From Annona cherimola (Eukaryota; Streptophyta; Magnoliopsida; Magnoliales; Annonaceae): a stretch of 64,000 nt of DNA. Position numbers and translations under genes: made by a program. The stretch covers positions 31,404,133 through 31,468,132 of the forward strand of contig CM059975.1 in assembly GCA_030490835.1 (NCBI GenBank), read 5' to 3'. The notes below the pieces were generated by a model. It worked only from the letters and a program-made list of their open reading frames with translations. It had not been told where the DNA came from and did no database searches. Positions 48,229 to 59,597 of this stretch are shown here, in pieces (the first letter of the stretch is position 1; every line of letters starts with the position of its first letter).

Positions 48229-49404
48229 AATTGATATTACAATCAACACATTCTTACAAGTGATTCCAGTATGAAAATACCATGCTCCACTTATCAATTT
48301 TAGGGGGCATAAGCTTCCAGCCTAAGTTAAATTCTCTCCATTTAGTGAGAGAATAAGATTATGACGTTTTTGAGAGATTCGAATACCCTATCATATGAAA
48401 ATAAGAACGATAAGCATTACTACTAAGATGAAGCCTCGGTGGCTTTTTATAATCTAGTTAAATAAGATTAATTACTTCAAACTAATAATCTAACTAATTA
48501 ATGTTATGCCCGATGAGAATGACACGATCACCCACATTGAATTGAATTTGTAACACAAGCACTAACACTGAATTGAATTTAATTTTTAGCATCAGGTGGT
48601 GCCCTGAACTTCTTGAGTTCACCCAAATATTTCATAATTTCTTTCAAGCATGTATCACACACTTAGGCTGGTTAACATAAAGAAAATAATGGAGTTTAGT
48701 CATTTACTGGATAATTGAAGAGGAGCTATAATTCTATTAGCTCAAGCTAATAGGAACTCATATTAGTTCGAACAAATAGATATATGTATTTTTTGTTTTT
48801 ATGAAAATAGATGCCTGAGTGGATTTAATTCACACGTAAGATCTTAAATTTATATATATTTTTGAATTTCTAAAATCAAAGAGAAATTTTCACTTCCCAA
48901 AATGTTTACTTTTTGAAATTGAGGAAAATACATATAACATCTAAAAGTTATAAAATTCGATACGAGAGTTAAATATACTTAGCTCTATATTTTTATGAAT
49001 AAATAATATAAAATATAAATTATCTCATGCTAACAGAAGATATATTATGAATGATCCTTGAATTGGGATAAAATGAAAATGATATCTAATTTCATACTTC
49101 AAATTTTTAAAAAAATTAATACAATTTCATCCCTTAAAATGGGAAGAAATCATAAAATGAAAATGGAATATGATTTCACACTTCAATTTTTAAAATTTTT
49201 TTTAATACAATTTCTCATATTCAAATACGTGATTAACTTATTCTTTGCATTTTTCAATAATACTTTTTTAATTCATCGTACACAAAATTTTCGTCTTTTT
49301 ATCCCAATCTCATCGGATTCCCATCCATGGTATCATTCCAAACAGGCACTTCCTTAAATATATATTAAATAAATTAATGGAATATAAGACAATGTAGTAT
49401 GGAG
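48229..49404. other. intergenic, no gene seen
   Basis: AT-rich sequence. A stretch around 49045-49345 has internally similar phrases (gaaaatgatatctaatttca and gaaaatggaatatgatttca) and may be a small decayed element. No gene recognised. Confidence 0.4.
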
Positions 49405-49716
49405 CAGCGATCTTAGAAAAACATATTTTTTTGAATTTTGAATTTTTTTTTGTAAACACGTTAATGTAGTTGTATTTAATCTATAAATCAAAATTTATCA
49501 TTTTTGAATATGTGTTTATATTTATTTTGAATTTAAAAAAAAGGGATATTTAAGTCATTTTAAATTATTTAAGATGACCTAAACACCCTTGCTTTTAAAA
49601 ATTTAAAATAAATATATACACATATCAAAAAATGGTCTTGATTTATCAATTAAATACAACTACGTTAATATATTTACAAAAAAATTTCAAAATAATGAAA
49701 CATATACTTTTGGACC
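49405..49716. mobile_element. foldback element, divergent subfamily (FB5)
   Basis: Arms carrying gtatttaatctataaatcaa and its complement meet near 49560 (aagtcattttaaattatt...gatgacct). They resemble FB2 more than FB1. No CCCGGG tips or TSD are visible; the ends are approximate. Confidence 0.65.
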
Positions 49717-49744
49717 AGTCTGAAAAGGTCAAATGGCTATAGTA

Positions 49745-50040
49745 TAAGAGTGTGTTTGGAAAGTAATAAAAATTTTAATAAAAAAATTGGTATAAAATAT
49801 TTTAAAATAATAAAAAATGATATAATACGATAGGGGTAATGATAAAAAATAAAGAGAATAAAATTAAAACTGATAAATTATATGTACATGTAGTTATATA
49901 TATAAATGATTAAAAATAGAACTGTTGCCCGAGCAAAAATGAAGAAATATTTAAAAAATAAGATAATTGTAATGATTGAAAATTTTTTAATAAAAAAATT
50001 TTAGGTCGAAAAGTTTCAGTGCAAAACGAACACGCCGTGT
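49745..50040 (+). mobile_element. worn Tourist-like MITE
   Basis: It starts gagtgtgtttggaaagtaat and has the family phrases aggggtaatgataaa, aaagagaataaaatt and a ttttaggtcgaaaagtttc ending. It is diverged from the intact copies, and the right end is only approximate (aacgaacacgcc). Confidence 0.6.
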
Positions 50041-50469
50041 ATCTTGAAATATTTTTCAACCGTGAAAATGATCCCCCAAATATTTTTCAGCAACGAAAAT
50101 GATCCCAGAGCTTTTGGCGCGTAGTAAGCGTCGCCACGGCCCACGTTGGGTGGCTTGCGTCGTGGTTGCACGACGGCGCGAGTAGATACGGCGAAGTTGC
50201 AGTTGCGTTTTGTCGTGTGAACGCAGAGGACAAGAAAGTCGTGGATACTTGAAACGTACGCTTGAGGGGGGATTAGGTAGCCAGTGGACCATCATAATTT
50301 GGTGTTCTTCATCTTTGTTTGACTGTAGTGCACTTTTGAAAATTCTATTAGCAGCCTTCATCCCTACAACTAATTTAAATTTTATATTTATAATAATAAA
50401 TACAATTTAAAATCTTTTGAATGTCTATTGATAAAATAAAGGCCAAATCATTGGAGTGTACATGACCCT
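50041..50469. other. intergenic, short GC-richer patch, no gene seen
   Basis: Bases 50095-50300 are less AT-rich than their surroundings and carry a short minus-strand open frame without a recognisable domain. No gene is claimed. Confidence 0.35.
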
Positions 50470-50472
50470 TTA

Positions 50473-50763
50473 GGGTGTGTTTGGTTGAGGGTAAAACTTT
50501 TGATGAAAAGTTTTTGAGGTAGAAGTTGTCACATTGATAGAAAATGATGTGATATAATAGGAGTAATGATGAGAAGTAAAGAGAATAAAGTTAAAATAGA
50601 TAGGTTAGTTGTATAAATAGTTGTGTAGAAATGATTGAAAAGTAGGGTAGTTTGTATAGAAAAATGTGAAAAAATAATTAAAAAATAGAGTAGTTATGGA
50701 GAATGAAAAGTTTTAGATTGAAAAGTTTTGGTTGACATGTTTATATCCCAAACAAACACACCC
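50473..50763 (+). mobile_element. Tourist-like MITE (T4, TTA TSD)
   Basis: It starts GGGTGTGTTTGG and ends CAAACAAACACACCC, flanked by TTA on both sides (50470-50472 and 50764-50766), the target duplication of PIF/Harbinger elements. The interior matches T2 and the other copies. This copy best defines the family boundaries. Confidence 0.88.
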
Positions 50764-50766
50764 TTA

Positions 50767-51220
50767 GAAAACCGGTGTCCCGCTGGATCAACCTAATTTC
50801 GTCTTCCTATCTTTGTTTAGAATTTAGATAGGGTGCATTTTCCCTTAGAAAATTATTCTGATTCGCTCGACTAATTTCTATTTTATTACTTTGAATTTTT
50901 CACTATAAAGAAGCTATTTGCACTTTTCTTAATCCCCATCACTTTGCTAAATTTGCTATATAACTTTTGATATTGCAAAAACAACCCCACCTAGAAAAAA
51001 TATCCTTAGCATCAACGACATAAGTGTTTTTAATAGAATTTATATTTGAGGGTCAAACTTAATGCTCATAAATATTTGGTGGGGCATGAACTAAGCATAC
51101 TATTGTGTCCATAGGAGCAATAAAGTATTTAAAATTAAAATAAGGGTGCTTTTACAAATAAAATTTTATAAGTCGGCACTTTTATAAAATTAATAGTTAC
51201 AGGGTAAATTTACAAAATAA
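50767..51220. other. intergenic, no gene seen
   Basis: AT-rich sequence without recognisable coding or repeat structure. Confidence 0.4.
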
Positions 51221-51658
51221 AAAGATAATTTGCATACATACTCACATAGTTTAACTCTAATTACAGATATACCCACGTAGTTTCATGAATTGCATATTAT
51301 CGCTACATAATTTTACAAAAATTGCATATTACCCCCACACTGTTACCTACCGTTAATATCCGATTTTATATTTTGAAAAATGATGAAAATCTCTCATTGG
51401 TATACATAGTTTCATTAGGTAATATGTAATTTTGGTGAAACTGTATGAGGTGATTTGCAATTCGTGAAACTATAGACGAAGGCATTTTTGTCATTTTTCA
51501 AAATATAATATTAAATATTAACTGCAAGTAACGGCATAAGAATAATACATAATTTTAGTGAAACTATGTGGAAATAATATGCGATTCGTGAAACTATACG
51601 AGTATATCTTCAATTCATACTATGTGCATATATATATATATATGTGCAAATTATCCGG
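51221..51658. mobile_element. foldback-type inverted repeat element
   Basis: The left arm (agtttcatgaattgcatatta, with taattttac and ttacctaccgttaatat) and the right arm (inverted agtttcacgaatcgcatatta, ctaaaattatg and ccgttact) are reverse complements over about 130 bp. The centre is about 150 bp and carries a second, smaller inverted agtttca pair. The ends (gataatttgca, inverted ggataatttgca) are approximate. It is a different family from FB1, and a (TA)n run lies in the right end. Confidence 0.65.
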
Positions 51659-51984
51659 TAAAAAATGATAGGGAGTCGGATGCAGATATTTGTTATTTAT
51701 AAAATCGAGCTCTAATCATTGAAAACTGACATCTGCTGATTTTTATGTATTTATCCCATGACTAGCCCAGATTGGCATCTTCGATAATTTAACCGTTTCA
51801 TGATTTTCCTAATCGAGTAATCAAACATCGGCTCCGGTTAAAGGCCAACGTGCACAAGCTTGCATGACTTTTATTTCATTTTATTTTTTCCATCCATACA
51901 TGGGCTTAAGCATAAAATTCTTATAAAAGAAATTTTATATTTTCGAATTTTTTAGATGCTTTTAATTTCAAATAAAAATGGCAT

Positions 51985-52175
51985 GTTTTGAGTGAGTTTG
52001 GTAACATTCATCGAGAAGGGGAAAGAAGAGAAAGTGGAAAGTGATTTTTTTTTTTTGAAAATTGTGATAGTGATATAATATGACAAGGATAAAATAAGAA
52101 TATATATGATATTTATGTAAGAAAATATTATAATGTAAAGGTAAAAATGGAAAAGATAATGTAGTTAAAGTATAA
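51985..52175. mobile_element. probable MITE fragment
   Basis: AT-rich block with gagtgagtttggtaacattc at the left and a gataatgtagttaaag right side, similar to 46450-46700. The right end runs into the next MITE at 52177. Confidence 0.4.
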
Positions 52176-52176
52176 A

Positions 52177-52751
52177 GGGTGTTTTTGGGAAGTGATAAAA
52201 CTTTTAAGGTATGTTTGTGAATGAATAAAACTTTTGATGAAAAGTTTTGGAAAGTAAAAGTTGTCAAATGATGTGATATGATAGGGGTAATGATGAGTAG
52301 TAAAGAGAATAAAATTAAAATAAATAGGTTAGTTGTGTGGATAGTTGTGTAAAAATGATTGAAAAGTAGGACAGTTATATGAAAAAATATGAAAAAATGA
52401 TTAAAAAGTATGATAGTTGTGGAGAGTAAAAAGTTTTAGATTGAAAATTTTTAACTTGACATTTTTTATTAATTGCCAAATACACCCTTAAATGAAAAGT
52501 TTTTAATGCAAAAGTTGCTAAAATGAAAGAAAATAATATGACATAATAGGAGTAATGATAAAGAGTAAAGATAATAAAGTTAAAATAGATAGGTTAACTG
52601 TATCCATAGTTGTGTAGAAATAATTCAAAAGTAGGATAATTGTATGGAAAGATGTAAAAAATTAATTAAAAATTATAATAATGATAGAAAGTAAAAAATT
52701 TTAGATTAAAAAGTTTTATTTCGATATTTTTCGTGCGTTGGCCGGTACACT
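52177..52751 (+). mobile_element. Tourist-like MITE interrupted by its relative
   Basis: The left end GGGTGTTTTTGGGAAG runs to 52207. The family sequence resumes at 52488 (aaatgaaaagtttttaatgc) and continues to about 52751 with the usual interior. The gap between is filled by an intact relative (52208-52487). The right end is worn. Confidence 0.72.
52208..52487 (+). mobile_element. Tourist-like MITE (T5), nested in a relative
   Basis: It starts GGTATGTTTGTGAATG and ends CCAAATACACCC, with ttaa on both sides (52204-52207 and 52488-52491). The outer MITE continues across the insertion, so it jumped into an older member of its own family, just after the conserved aaaactttt. Confidence 0.82.
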
Positions 52752-52884
52752 CGAAAAAAATAAGTTTTCTCGGTCTGCTCTCTTTAGTAACCTACCAAAC
52801 ACACCATTATAGCCATTTTTAAAATATTTATATTTTAAAAAATTCAAAAATATAAGCATTTACGTTTTTTAAGATATAACATCT

Positions 52885-53160
52885 TATGGGGACGTTTGGA
52901 AATCTCATGTGGGAAATATGGGAGGGAATTTGTGGGAGCACGGGTTTCAAATCACATCATCCATCAATCAAGCATCATATTTTTTCACTTTTACCCCTAT
53001 ATTCTAATCATTTTTCCTATCAACTACTTTCTAACAAACCTATTTATTCCAACTTTACCCCTATCATTTCATATCAATCACACAATTTTTAAAATATTCT
53101 ATTTTCTACACCCACTAAATACCATATTTCTGACCACTTTTACATTTCCAAACTTTCCTG
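52885..53160. mobile_element. probable MITE, other family
   Basis: It starts near ggggacgtttggaaatctca and ends near catttccaaactttcc. These ends are partly inverted, with a pyrimidine-rich interior similar in style to the Tourist-like group. No TSD was found. Confidence 0.4.
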
Positions 53161-53653
53161 GCGTGCAGCGAGCCTCGGGGATTACGGTGGCGTTCAATCC
53201 CGCTCCATAAAAACTGACGGTTAGATCTCGCGCATGGATGTCGTGGGGCAGTCATTCTCACTGTCGTTTCGGCGTGGATACCACGGACGTTGTTTAATGG
53301 AGAGCCGCATCGGTATTGGAAAAAGCGATGGAAGTTTCGTCTCACTTCCTTTACCTTTTTCCATCTAGCATGACGTAGTACTTTTGTTATTAATTTTTTA
53401 CTATTGCCCATATTTTGGATATTTATTCCATTTGATCATTATTATTTTTAAAAGCACTAATCTCTATTATATCATATTATTATCTCCTTTATTTTTAATA
53501 ATGATTTGCTCGTCTTTTTTAGTAGGCGTTTGCGGATATATTATCATATAAGGATATTCTTGAAATATTATTGAAAAAATAAAACAAACGATCCAATTCA
53601 TGCAGTAGCATGTGAATTCCACAGCAAATAGTCACTGATCTATGAAGAAATCG
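53161..53653. other. intergenic, no gene seen
   Basis: A short GC-richer stretch (53160-53340) with a 98-residue minus-strand open frame of no recognisable family, then AT-rich sequence. Confidence 0.35.
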
Positions 53654-53937
53654 GTACAGTTCAGGGTTGTAATAACCGGACCGAACTGGACGGTTGGACT
53701 GATTCGACCGGAAAACTGGTTGAGTTCCGGTTCGTTTATGTATGGTTCGGTCTGATTGAGTTTAATCGTTCATACCGCTAAACTGGTGGTCGAACCGGCT
53801 TCTGTGGTTGAATCGAATTCGATCGGTTTGCAGTTCAGTATATATTAAAAAAGCACAACTCTTCTTTTTTTGAGTTCCTTCTCTTCCTCCCCAAATCACT
53901 CTCGCCCTCTCAAATCTTAAATCTTATTATTTGCTAC

Positions 53938-54848
53938 TAGGGGTGTAAATAGGGTTGGGTTCAACCCGAGCCCGCATCAACCCGAACCGATTTATACCAT
54001 GGTTGGGTTGAGGTTTTGGAAATTTAGTTTTTAAAAAATGGGTTCAACCCGACCCGATTTTAAAAATGGGTTGGGTTGGGTTAGGGTCGGTCGACCCGAC
54101 CCGATTTCATAAGATATGTATTTACATATATTTATGAGAGTGTATTTCATTCATATTGCTTAGATATTTAAATAAAATTGTGTTGAGTTTGGAAATTTGT
54201 TTGACTATTTGGTTGTCAAATGTTATTTGAATTTATTTGGTTTGGAAATATATTTGGTTAATTAGTTGTGAAATTGTGTTTGGATTATTTGGTTATATTG
54301 CATCGTAAATAGGTTGTTTAGATATTTGCTCGCATTGGTGATTTAGAATAACATAACAGGTCAACTGAGAAGTTAAGATGTTTGTAGCTTTGATTGGAAG
54401 CCAACTAAGAAGGTAAGTAAGACTATAATATTCATTTTTCTATTTTGCATAATTTACTGTAATAATTTTACTTGACTTTCACTTTTTGACTTGCAGAAGA
54501 CATCGATTGCTCAAAAATACAAAAACAAAAAAACGAATCAATTACTAAACTTATCCTCCACTTTTGAGCTATGTAGAACTTTTATTGGTACTTATTGTTT
54601 TTATAATTATAATTATTTTTATTATTTTAGAAATTCAGGTGAACAAAACTTTAACTAGCATTGATAACATGTGTAATCTATTAGCCCGATTTCTAACCCG
54701 AACCGAACCGATTTGAGGTGGGTTGAAATAGGGTTGGGTTAAGATGTGAAAAGTAGGGTTGAAAGTAGGGTTGGGTTGTGATTTTACAAGGTGGGTTAGG
54801 GTTGTATTTGTGCCAACCCGAGTCAACCCGACCCGATTTACACCCCTA
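53938..54848. mobile_element. hAT-type MITE with 8-bp TSD
   Basis: The ends are TAGGGGTGTAAAT and its exact inverse ATTTACACCCCTA, flanked by perfect 8-bp duplications tttgctac (53930-53937 and 54849-54856). The subterminal parts are dense in CAACCCGA and GGGTTGGG words; the interior is AT-rich and non-coding. It belongs with the elements at 6631 and 35001. Confidence 0.93.
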
Positions 54849-55304
54849 TTTGCTACCCATTTCTTTCCCATTCTCCAATCACGGTGACCGGCAATAGCAC
54901 AGTACATAGGCACGGAGCAACAGTTCTAGCACACAACCACCGAGCGCAGTTGCCAGCTTCCTACCTCTTTCCTCATCATTTTTGGTGAGCATCTATTTCC
55001 CGACGGACTCGGTTGCCTCCAGCACCCAACTACCAAGGTTACCTCTTCATTTTCAGTGATCTTGTCCTGTTAGAGTAACAATGGTTCATGCTACTCGTCC
55101 CATCATAGCTGCACCGATAGCAGTACCGGCGGCGGCAAGTAGCGTCCATAGCCGATTTCCTCTTCATTTCTAGCAAGAGGCATCCCAAATTGGTAGTTTT
55201 CCTTTGCTATTTTTTTTTTGAAAGCATTGCCTCTGTTTTGCCTATGTTATTTTGGCCGAAGTATTTAGTTTGTATTTTTTCACTGTTTTATTTTGCTCCA
55301 AATC

Positions 55305-57017
55305 CAATGTTATTAAAACCGGACCGGACTAGCCGATCGGACGGGAACCGGTCCCATGTCCGGTTCGATCCACTGTGGTCCAGTTCAGTAGCCAAAAATC
55401 GCCTGAACCGGTAAACCGGCGGTGGAACCGGAAGGACCGGTTCAACCGGGTTCGACCGGTCGGATAATAAAATAATAATAAATATATATTTAAAAAAAAT
55501 GAACGAAAATCAGAAAAACGGCAAATCGAACCAGTCGACGCCCTCTTTCTTCCCCCTGGTTGGAAACCCTAGCCGCTGCCTCACCCGTGCACCCGCCGGC
55601 CTCGTCCTCGTCCTCATCGGCTCGCCCTCATTTCCGTCATTGTCCTCGTTGCCGTCCGCGTCCACAGCGCCGACGCCAGCAGGCTCCCGCCACGCCCGCT
55701 GCCTCATCTGCCCTCGTCTTCCTAGCCGGGCGCAGCACGCGCTGCCGTCTGTCCTCGTCTTCCTCGCTAGGCACGCGCTAACGCCTGCACGCGCCCGCAC
55801 CGTCTCTGCCTCTGGTCGTCGTCTCTGGTCGCTCCGGGCGCCGAATCGCCGCCGCCGTCGCCCCGGTCAGCAGCAAAACTGCAAAACAGCGTACTCAATG
55901 CCTTATTCTTGATTTAACAAATTTTAAAATGTTTAGTATTCTTAGTTTTAAAAAATTAAAAGACAAAAAATCAAAATAAAAATATAAAATACCAAATATA
56001 TTTTAAAAATCACCAGATTTTACAACATGAAAATAATCAAATATATGTGAAGCCCGCCTGAAGGGTTAATGCAATCAGATGCATTGCGCCACAATCCATG
56101 ATGTTTTAGACATTGCAAATATAACTTATAAATAGACGCACATATTAAATAATTTTATTAAATTAATTTTACACTTTTTTATTCTTTGTATTTACATTTT
56201 AACCTAAGTACATATTGCAATCCTAGCTCAAGGTGTAAATTTAATAATATTGCTAACAAATTAACAAATTAACTATAGTTAATAAAATATTATAATTAAT
56301 TAAATGATATTGCATCTTGCGTAAATAACTAAATATGCAGGCACTATTTCAATTAACTGTATGGTTGATGCACTCTTGCATGATTTGAGGAAAGAAGGTC
56401 AAATGACAAATGATAAATATGAATAGTTGATTATAAGGAATATACTTCTAATTATAAAGAATGGTTGATTATAAATATTGAAAAAATAAGAGACTCTTTT
56501 TAAAGGTGTTAGCAACTTAGCATTGATTTCTTGTGTTTATGAGCTTCACTTATAACACTTATAACATTGATTTGTGAAATTCATTGCATGATTTACATTT
56601 TATTCTTGATTGTTTATATGCTAATATTGGAAAAATTATTTTAATTGTCTATTTGTGAAAATTATGTTAAATAAATGTTAAATGAATTTTTCATTTTATA
56701 AGTTTAGGTAATTATTTAATCATCATGTCGTCATCAAACCCATTTGAAAGTGGAAACCAGTCTTTTAATACATGATATATTATCATCCAAAAGCATAGAA
56801 TTGCAAAACTCTTGCATGTTTTGTTCTTATATTGTGGTCATTAAAATCTAACATATATATTTAGGATTTATAAAAATATAATTTTATCAATATATTTATT
56901 TAAAATTTTAAAAAATTTAATATTTAGACATCATAAATATATCATCCTGACGTCACCGGTTCGAACCAGACCAGTTCCTTTACCGATTCAATCACCAGTT
57001 CGGTTCTGACAACACTG
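55305..57017. mobile_element. hAT-type element carrying a GC-rich segment
   Basis: The ends are CAATGTTATTAAAACCGG and, inverted, CAGTGTTGTCAGAACCG, flanked by perfect 8-bp duplications tccaaatc (55297-55304 and 57018-57025). Its left third has ACCGG-rich words. A GC-rich stretch of about 380 bp (55500-55880) follows, and the rest is AT-rich. No transposase. The GC-rich part looks like a captured gene fragment. Confidence 0.88.
55499..55912 (+). other. open frame in captured GC-rich segment
   Basis: An open frame of 137 residues, Ala/Pro/Arg/Ser-rich, starts MNENQKNGK; a comparable frame exists on the other strand. Composition resembles the untranslated leader plus first codons of a GC-rich plant gene, possibly an organelle-targeted one, but no conserved domain is visible. 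It lies inside the hAT-type element 55305-57017 and is probably not a functional gene. Confidence 0.3.
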
Positions 57018-57544
57018 TCCAAATCATAAATTATTATTTTTTATGCTATTTATTTAGTCTATAAAAATTTAATTTCATTCAAGGTTTTTAGCATTTGTAG
57101 TTCTAAGAAATATTATACACATGCATTCATTATATTTTCTATATCAACTTAGAGAAAATATATTAAAAATAAATAACCCAAAGATTACGCTTTCCATCTA
57201 ATCAAAAACCAATTTCGTTGATTAAAATGCACATAACATCTAGAATTCCAAATTTGTGAGAAATCTGCTTCTTTATTAATTATAATTTGATGAGGATGAT
57301 GTGCTTTTGAACTTCTAAAATTTTATATTTGATAAGAACGATGTGTTTGTACTTTGTAGACTTTTAATTTTCATTTCTATTAAGCACATGAGTTGTGCTT
57401 AATTTTTATAATATTATAAATTATTTAATTGTTCAATCCTTCAATAATTATTCATCTATTTTATTTCTTATTGTGTTAAATATATTTATAGAAGTGCAAC
57501 TTATAAAAGCATCGATATAAATGGGGAGAATTTAAGAGTAAGGC

Positions 57545-57606
57545 GTCAATATTCAAAGCTTATTACACATTTTAGGTCAATATTCAAAGTTTATTACACA
57601 TTTTAG
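57545..57606. repeat. 31-bp direct repeat, two copies
   Basis: gtcaatattcaaag begins at 57545 and again at 57576; each unit ends in acacattttag. One base differs (gctt/gttt). It lies in the right part of the outer hAT-type element. Confidence 0.9.
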
Positions 57607-58254
57607 GTAAGTTAGTAAAGTTAATTTTCATTAATATTCATGCTTAAAGATTTTTTAAAATTTCTATTAATTTTTTCCTACATGTCTTATTGTGATGCAT
57701 AAAATCTAACATATAGATTTAGGATTTATAAATAGATAAATTTACTAATATATAATTAATTAAAAAATTAAACACTTACGACATCATAATTATGTCATGG
57801 TGACATCACCGATTCAAACTGGTTCGCTTAATCGGTCAAACCAGTTCGAACTAGACCAGTCTCTTCACCAGTTTGGTTCTGATAACATTAGTATAGTTGC
57901 AAATTTTTTCTAAATTATAAAACCATAAACCTATTTAAAAAAATGTAACCATATTTATAAGTTCTCCTTTTTTAATTCCAAATGGGCATAAAGGGGTGTA
58001 GAAAAATAGGATAATTATAATAACTAGGTATAGTTTCAAACTTGCAATTTTTTACAAAAATATAAAAAACATAATTCTAAATGTAAAAAAATTTATACTT
58101 TCAAATATTCCCTCTTTAATTTTAAAATGGGTATAAGGAGATGATGTGTGTGTAGGATGCATAGAAAAAACCAACACATATAAAGAAGGAGAGCAAAAAG
58201 AATGAAAAGGTGATCAAATTGTAGAGTCATTGGGTCCTGAAGCACGGCAAAGTT

Positions 58255-58541
58255 GGAGCCCAATCGCCTGCTCCCGAGAGCAGGCAGCGTTCCCTACTCC
58301 CGGGAGCTTATACCCATTTTTGTTATTTTTTTTTGAAATTTTTTCCTAAAGAGTGTTAATCTAAGTGTCTTTAACATGTGTATAAGTTTTTATCATTTTT
58401 GGAGTATTTTAGATATTTATTTTTTATTTTTGAAAATTAGTGGCATTTTAAGTAATTTAAATACACCTGGATTAATATTTTTATAAAAAATTTTTTTTTT
58501 TAAAAAAAGTATAAGCTCCCGGGACAAGGTCGACGGGCTCC
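58255..58541. mobile_element. foldback element FB6, asymmetric deletion
   Basis: Both ends read GGAGCCC inward, with flanks ggcaaagtt (58246-58254) and ggcaacgtt (58542-58550), a 9-bp TSD with one change. The left side has the full double tip (ctgctcccgagagcagg...actcccgggagc) and a complete arm; the right arm is mostly deleted, jumping from gtaatttaa to atacacctggatt. The right tip keeps a single CCCGGG. Confidence 0.85.
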
Positions 58542-58550
58542 GGCAACGTT

Positions 58551-59588
58551 AGCCCATTAGCTTAACTCGGCCCTCGAATGATCCGCGTCCCTAATTCTCC
58601 TCTGGACAAATTGGTAACTGGCAAGACGTTTCATCAAACATTCACACGTAAGTGCATAATCGTTGGTCTTTTGCAATTAAATAAGAACTAATTTTTTTGG
58701 GAAATTTTATGGACTGATGCTAATTAGTTTCATGACAATGATAGAAGTTCTTATTTATACTTCCTTCTAAAACACGAAACATTTTGATGACTTTTGAGTC
58801 CATGCTAGGAATAAACTATAGATCATGTCACATTCGCATCCTACATCACATTATTGAATATATGAAATCATATGTTGTAAAATTCTCAAATCTCATGCAA
58901 TTCAATCCACCAAGCTTATTACGTCTGCACGCAGAGACTCACTTACATCCAATTAACTAATGCACTTTTTTCTTCAACTAACTCCAGATCGATATTTGAT
59001 TTGGACTGCATAATCAATGCATTTGGTTGAGCATTTCGTGGTTTTGGAAGTGTTTTTTGGGACGTCCGATAGTGTGTTAGTCTGTGGTGGTATAGTGGTA
59101 AACCTAAAAAGAAATATTTTTAAAAAATATTAAGAGTGACACGACAAGATAGATTTAAAGTTTGAATAAATAAAATAATCGTGTGAAAAATGATTAAAAT
59201 ATAAGGGTAAAGTTGGAAAAAGTAGAGTTATTAAATAATAAAGATGTTAATTTTTTTTTTGAAAAATGTGTGAACAAAAGATAAAAACCACATTCTTACA
59301 ATTGGCTAATTATCAAATATCCACTTTGAATTTAAGAATGAAAATGTGAACGGGGTAACGTGGCATACATAAAGTCGGGAGTTGTTCAAAGCTAGGATTA
59401 GATCTTAAAAAGGAAACTTCCATTTTCTAAAAAAAAACTTTCTTATTTTCAAAAAATAATAATCTATTTTTACTTTTTAATATAATTTTCCCAAAATCCT
59501 ACTCCACCTTTTTTTTCTATTTTCAAGACACTACAATACTTTTTCCATCTCATATTCCTATCTAGTCCTCAACCTCATTAGTTACCCG
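58551..59588. other. intergenic, no gene seen
   Basis: AT-rich; 59040-59260 has weak resemblance to Tourist-like MITEs (aaaatgattaaaatataagg). A tRNA-like gtggtatagtggtaa at about 59086 lacks a partner B box. Confidence 0.4.
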
Positions 59589-59597
59589 GTTGCATTT

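Larger units (their letters stand above)
53662..57890. mobile_element. non-autonomous hAT-type element (about 4.2 kb) with nested insertions
   Basis: The left end CAGGGTTGTAATAACCGG and the right end, inverted, TAATGTTATCAGAACC are related (about 10 of 16 bases). The flanks gtacagtt (53654-53661) and gtatagtt (57891-57898) make an 8-bp TSD with one change. Near each end are CCGGTT- or GGTTCGAACC-like words. Two further elements lie inside (53938-54848 and 55305-57017), the second from the same family, judging by a shared right-end segment (taggatttataaa...gacatcataa). No transposase is seen. The outer boundaries are less certain than those of the inner elements. Confidence 0.62.

Noticed and set aside
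55499..55912. 137-residue frame as a host gene
   Set aside because: GC-rich, open on both strands, no domain, and enclosed by a TSD-flanked hAT-type element.
59080..59100. tRNA-like A box (gtggtatagtggtaa)
   Set aside because: No B box, cloverleaf or terminator follows within tRNA distance.
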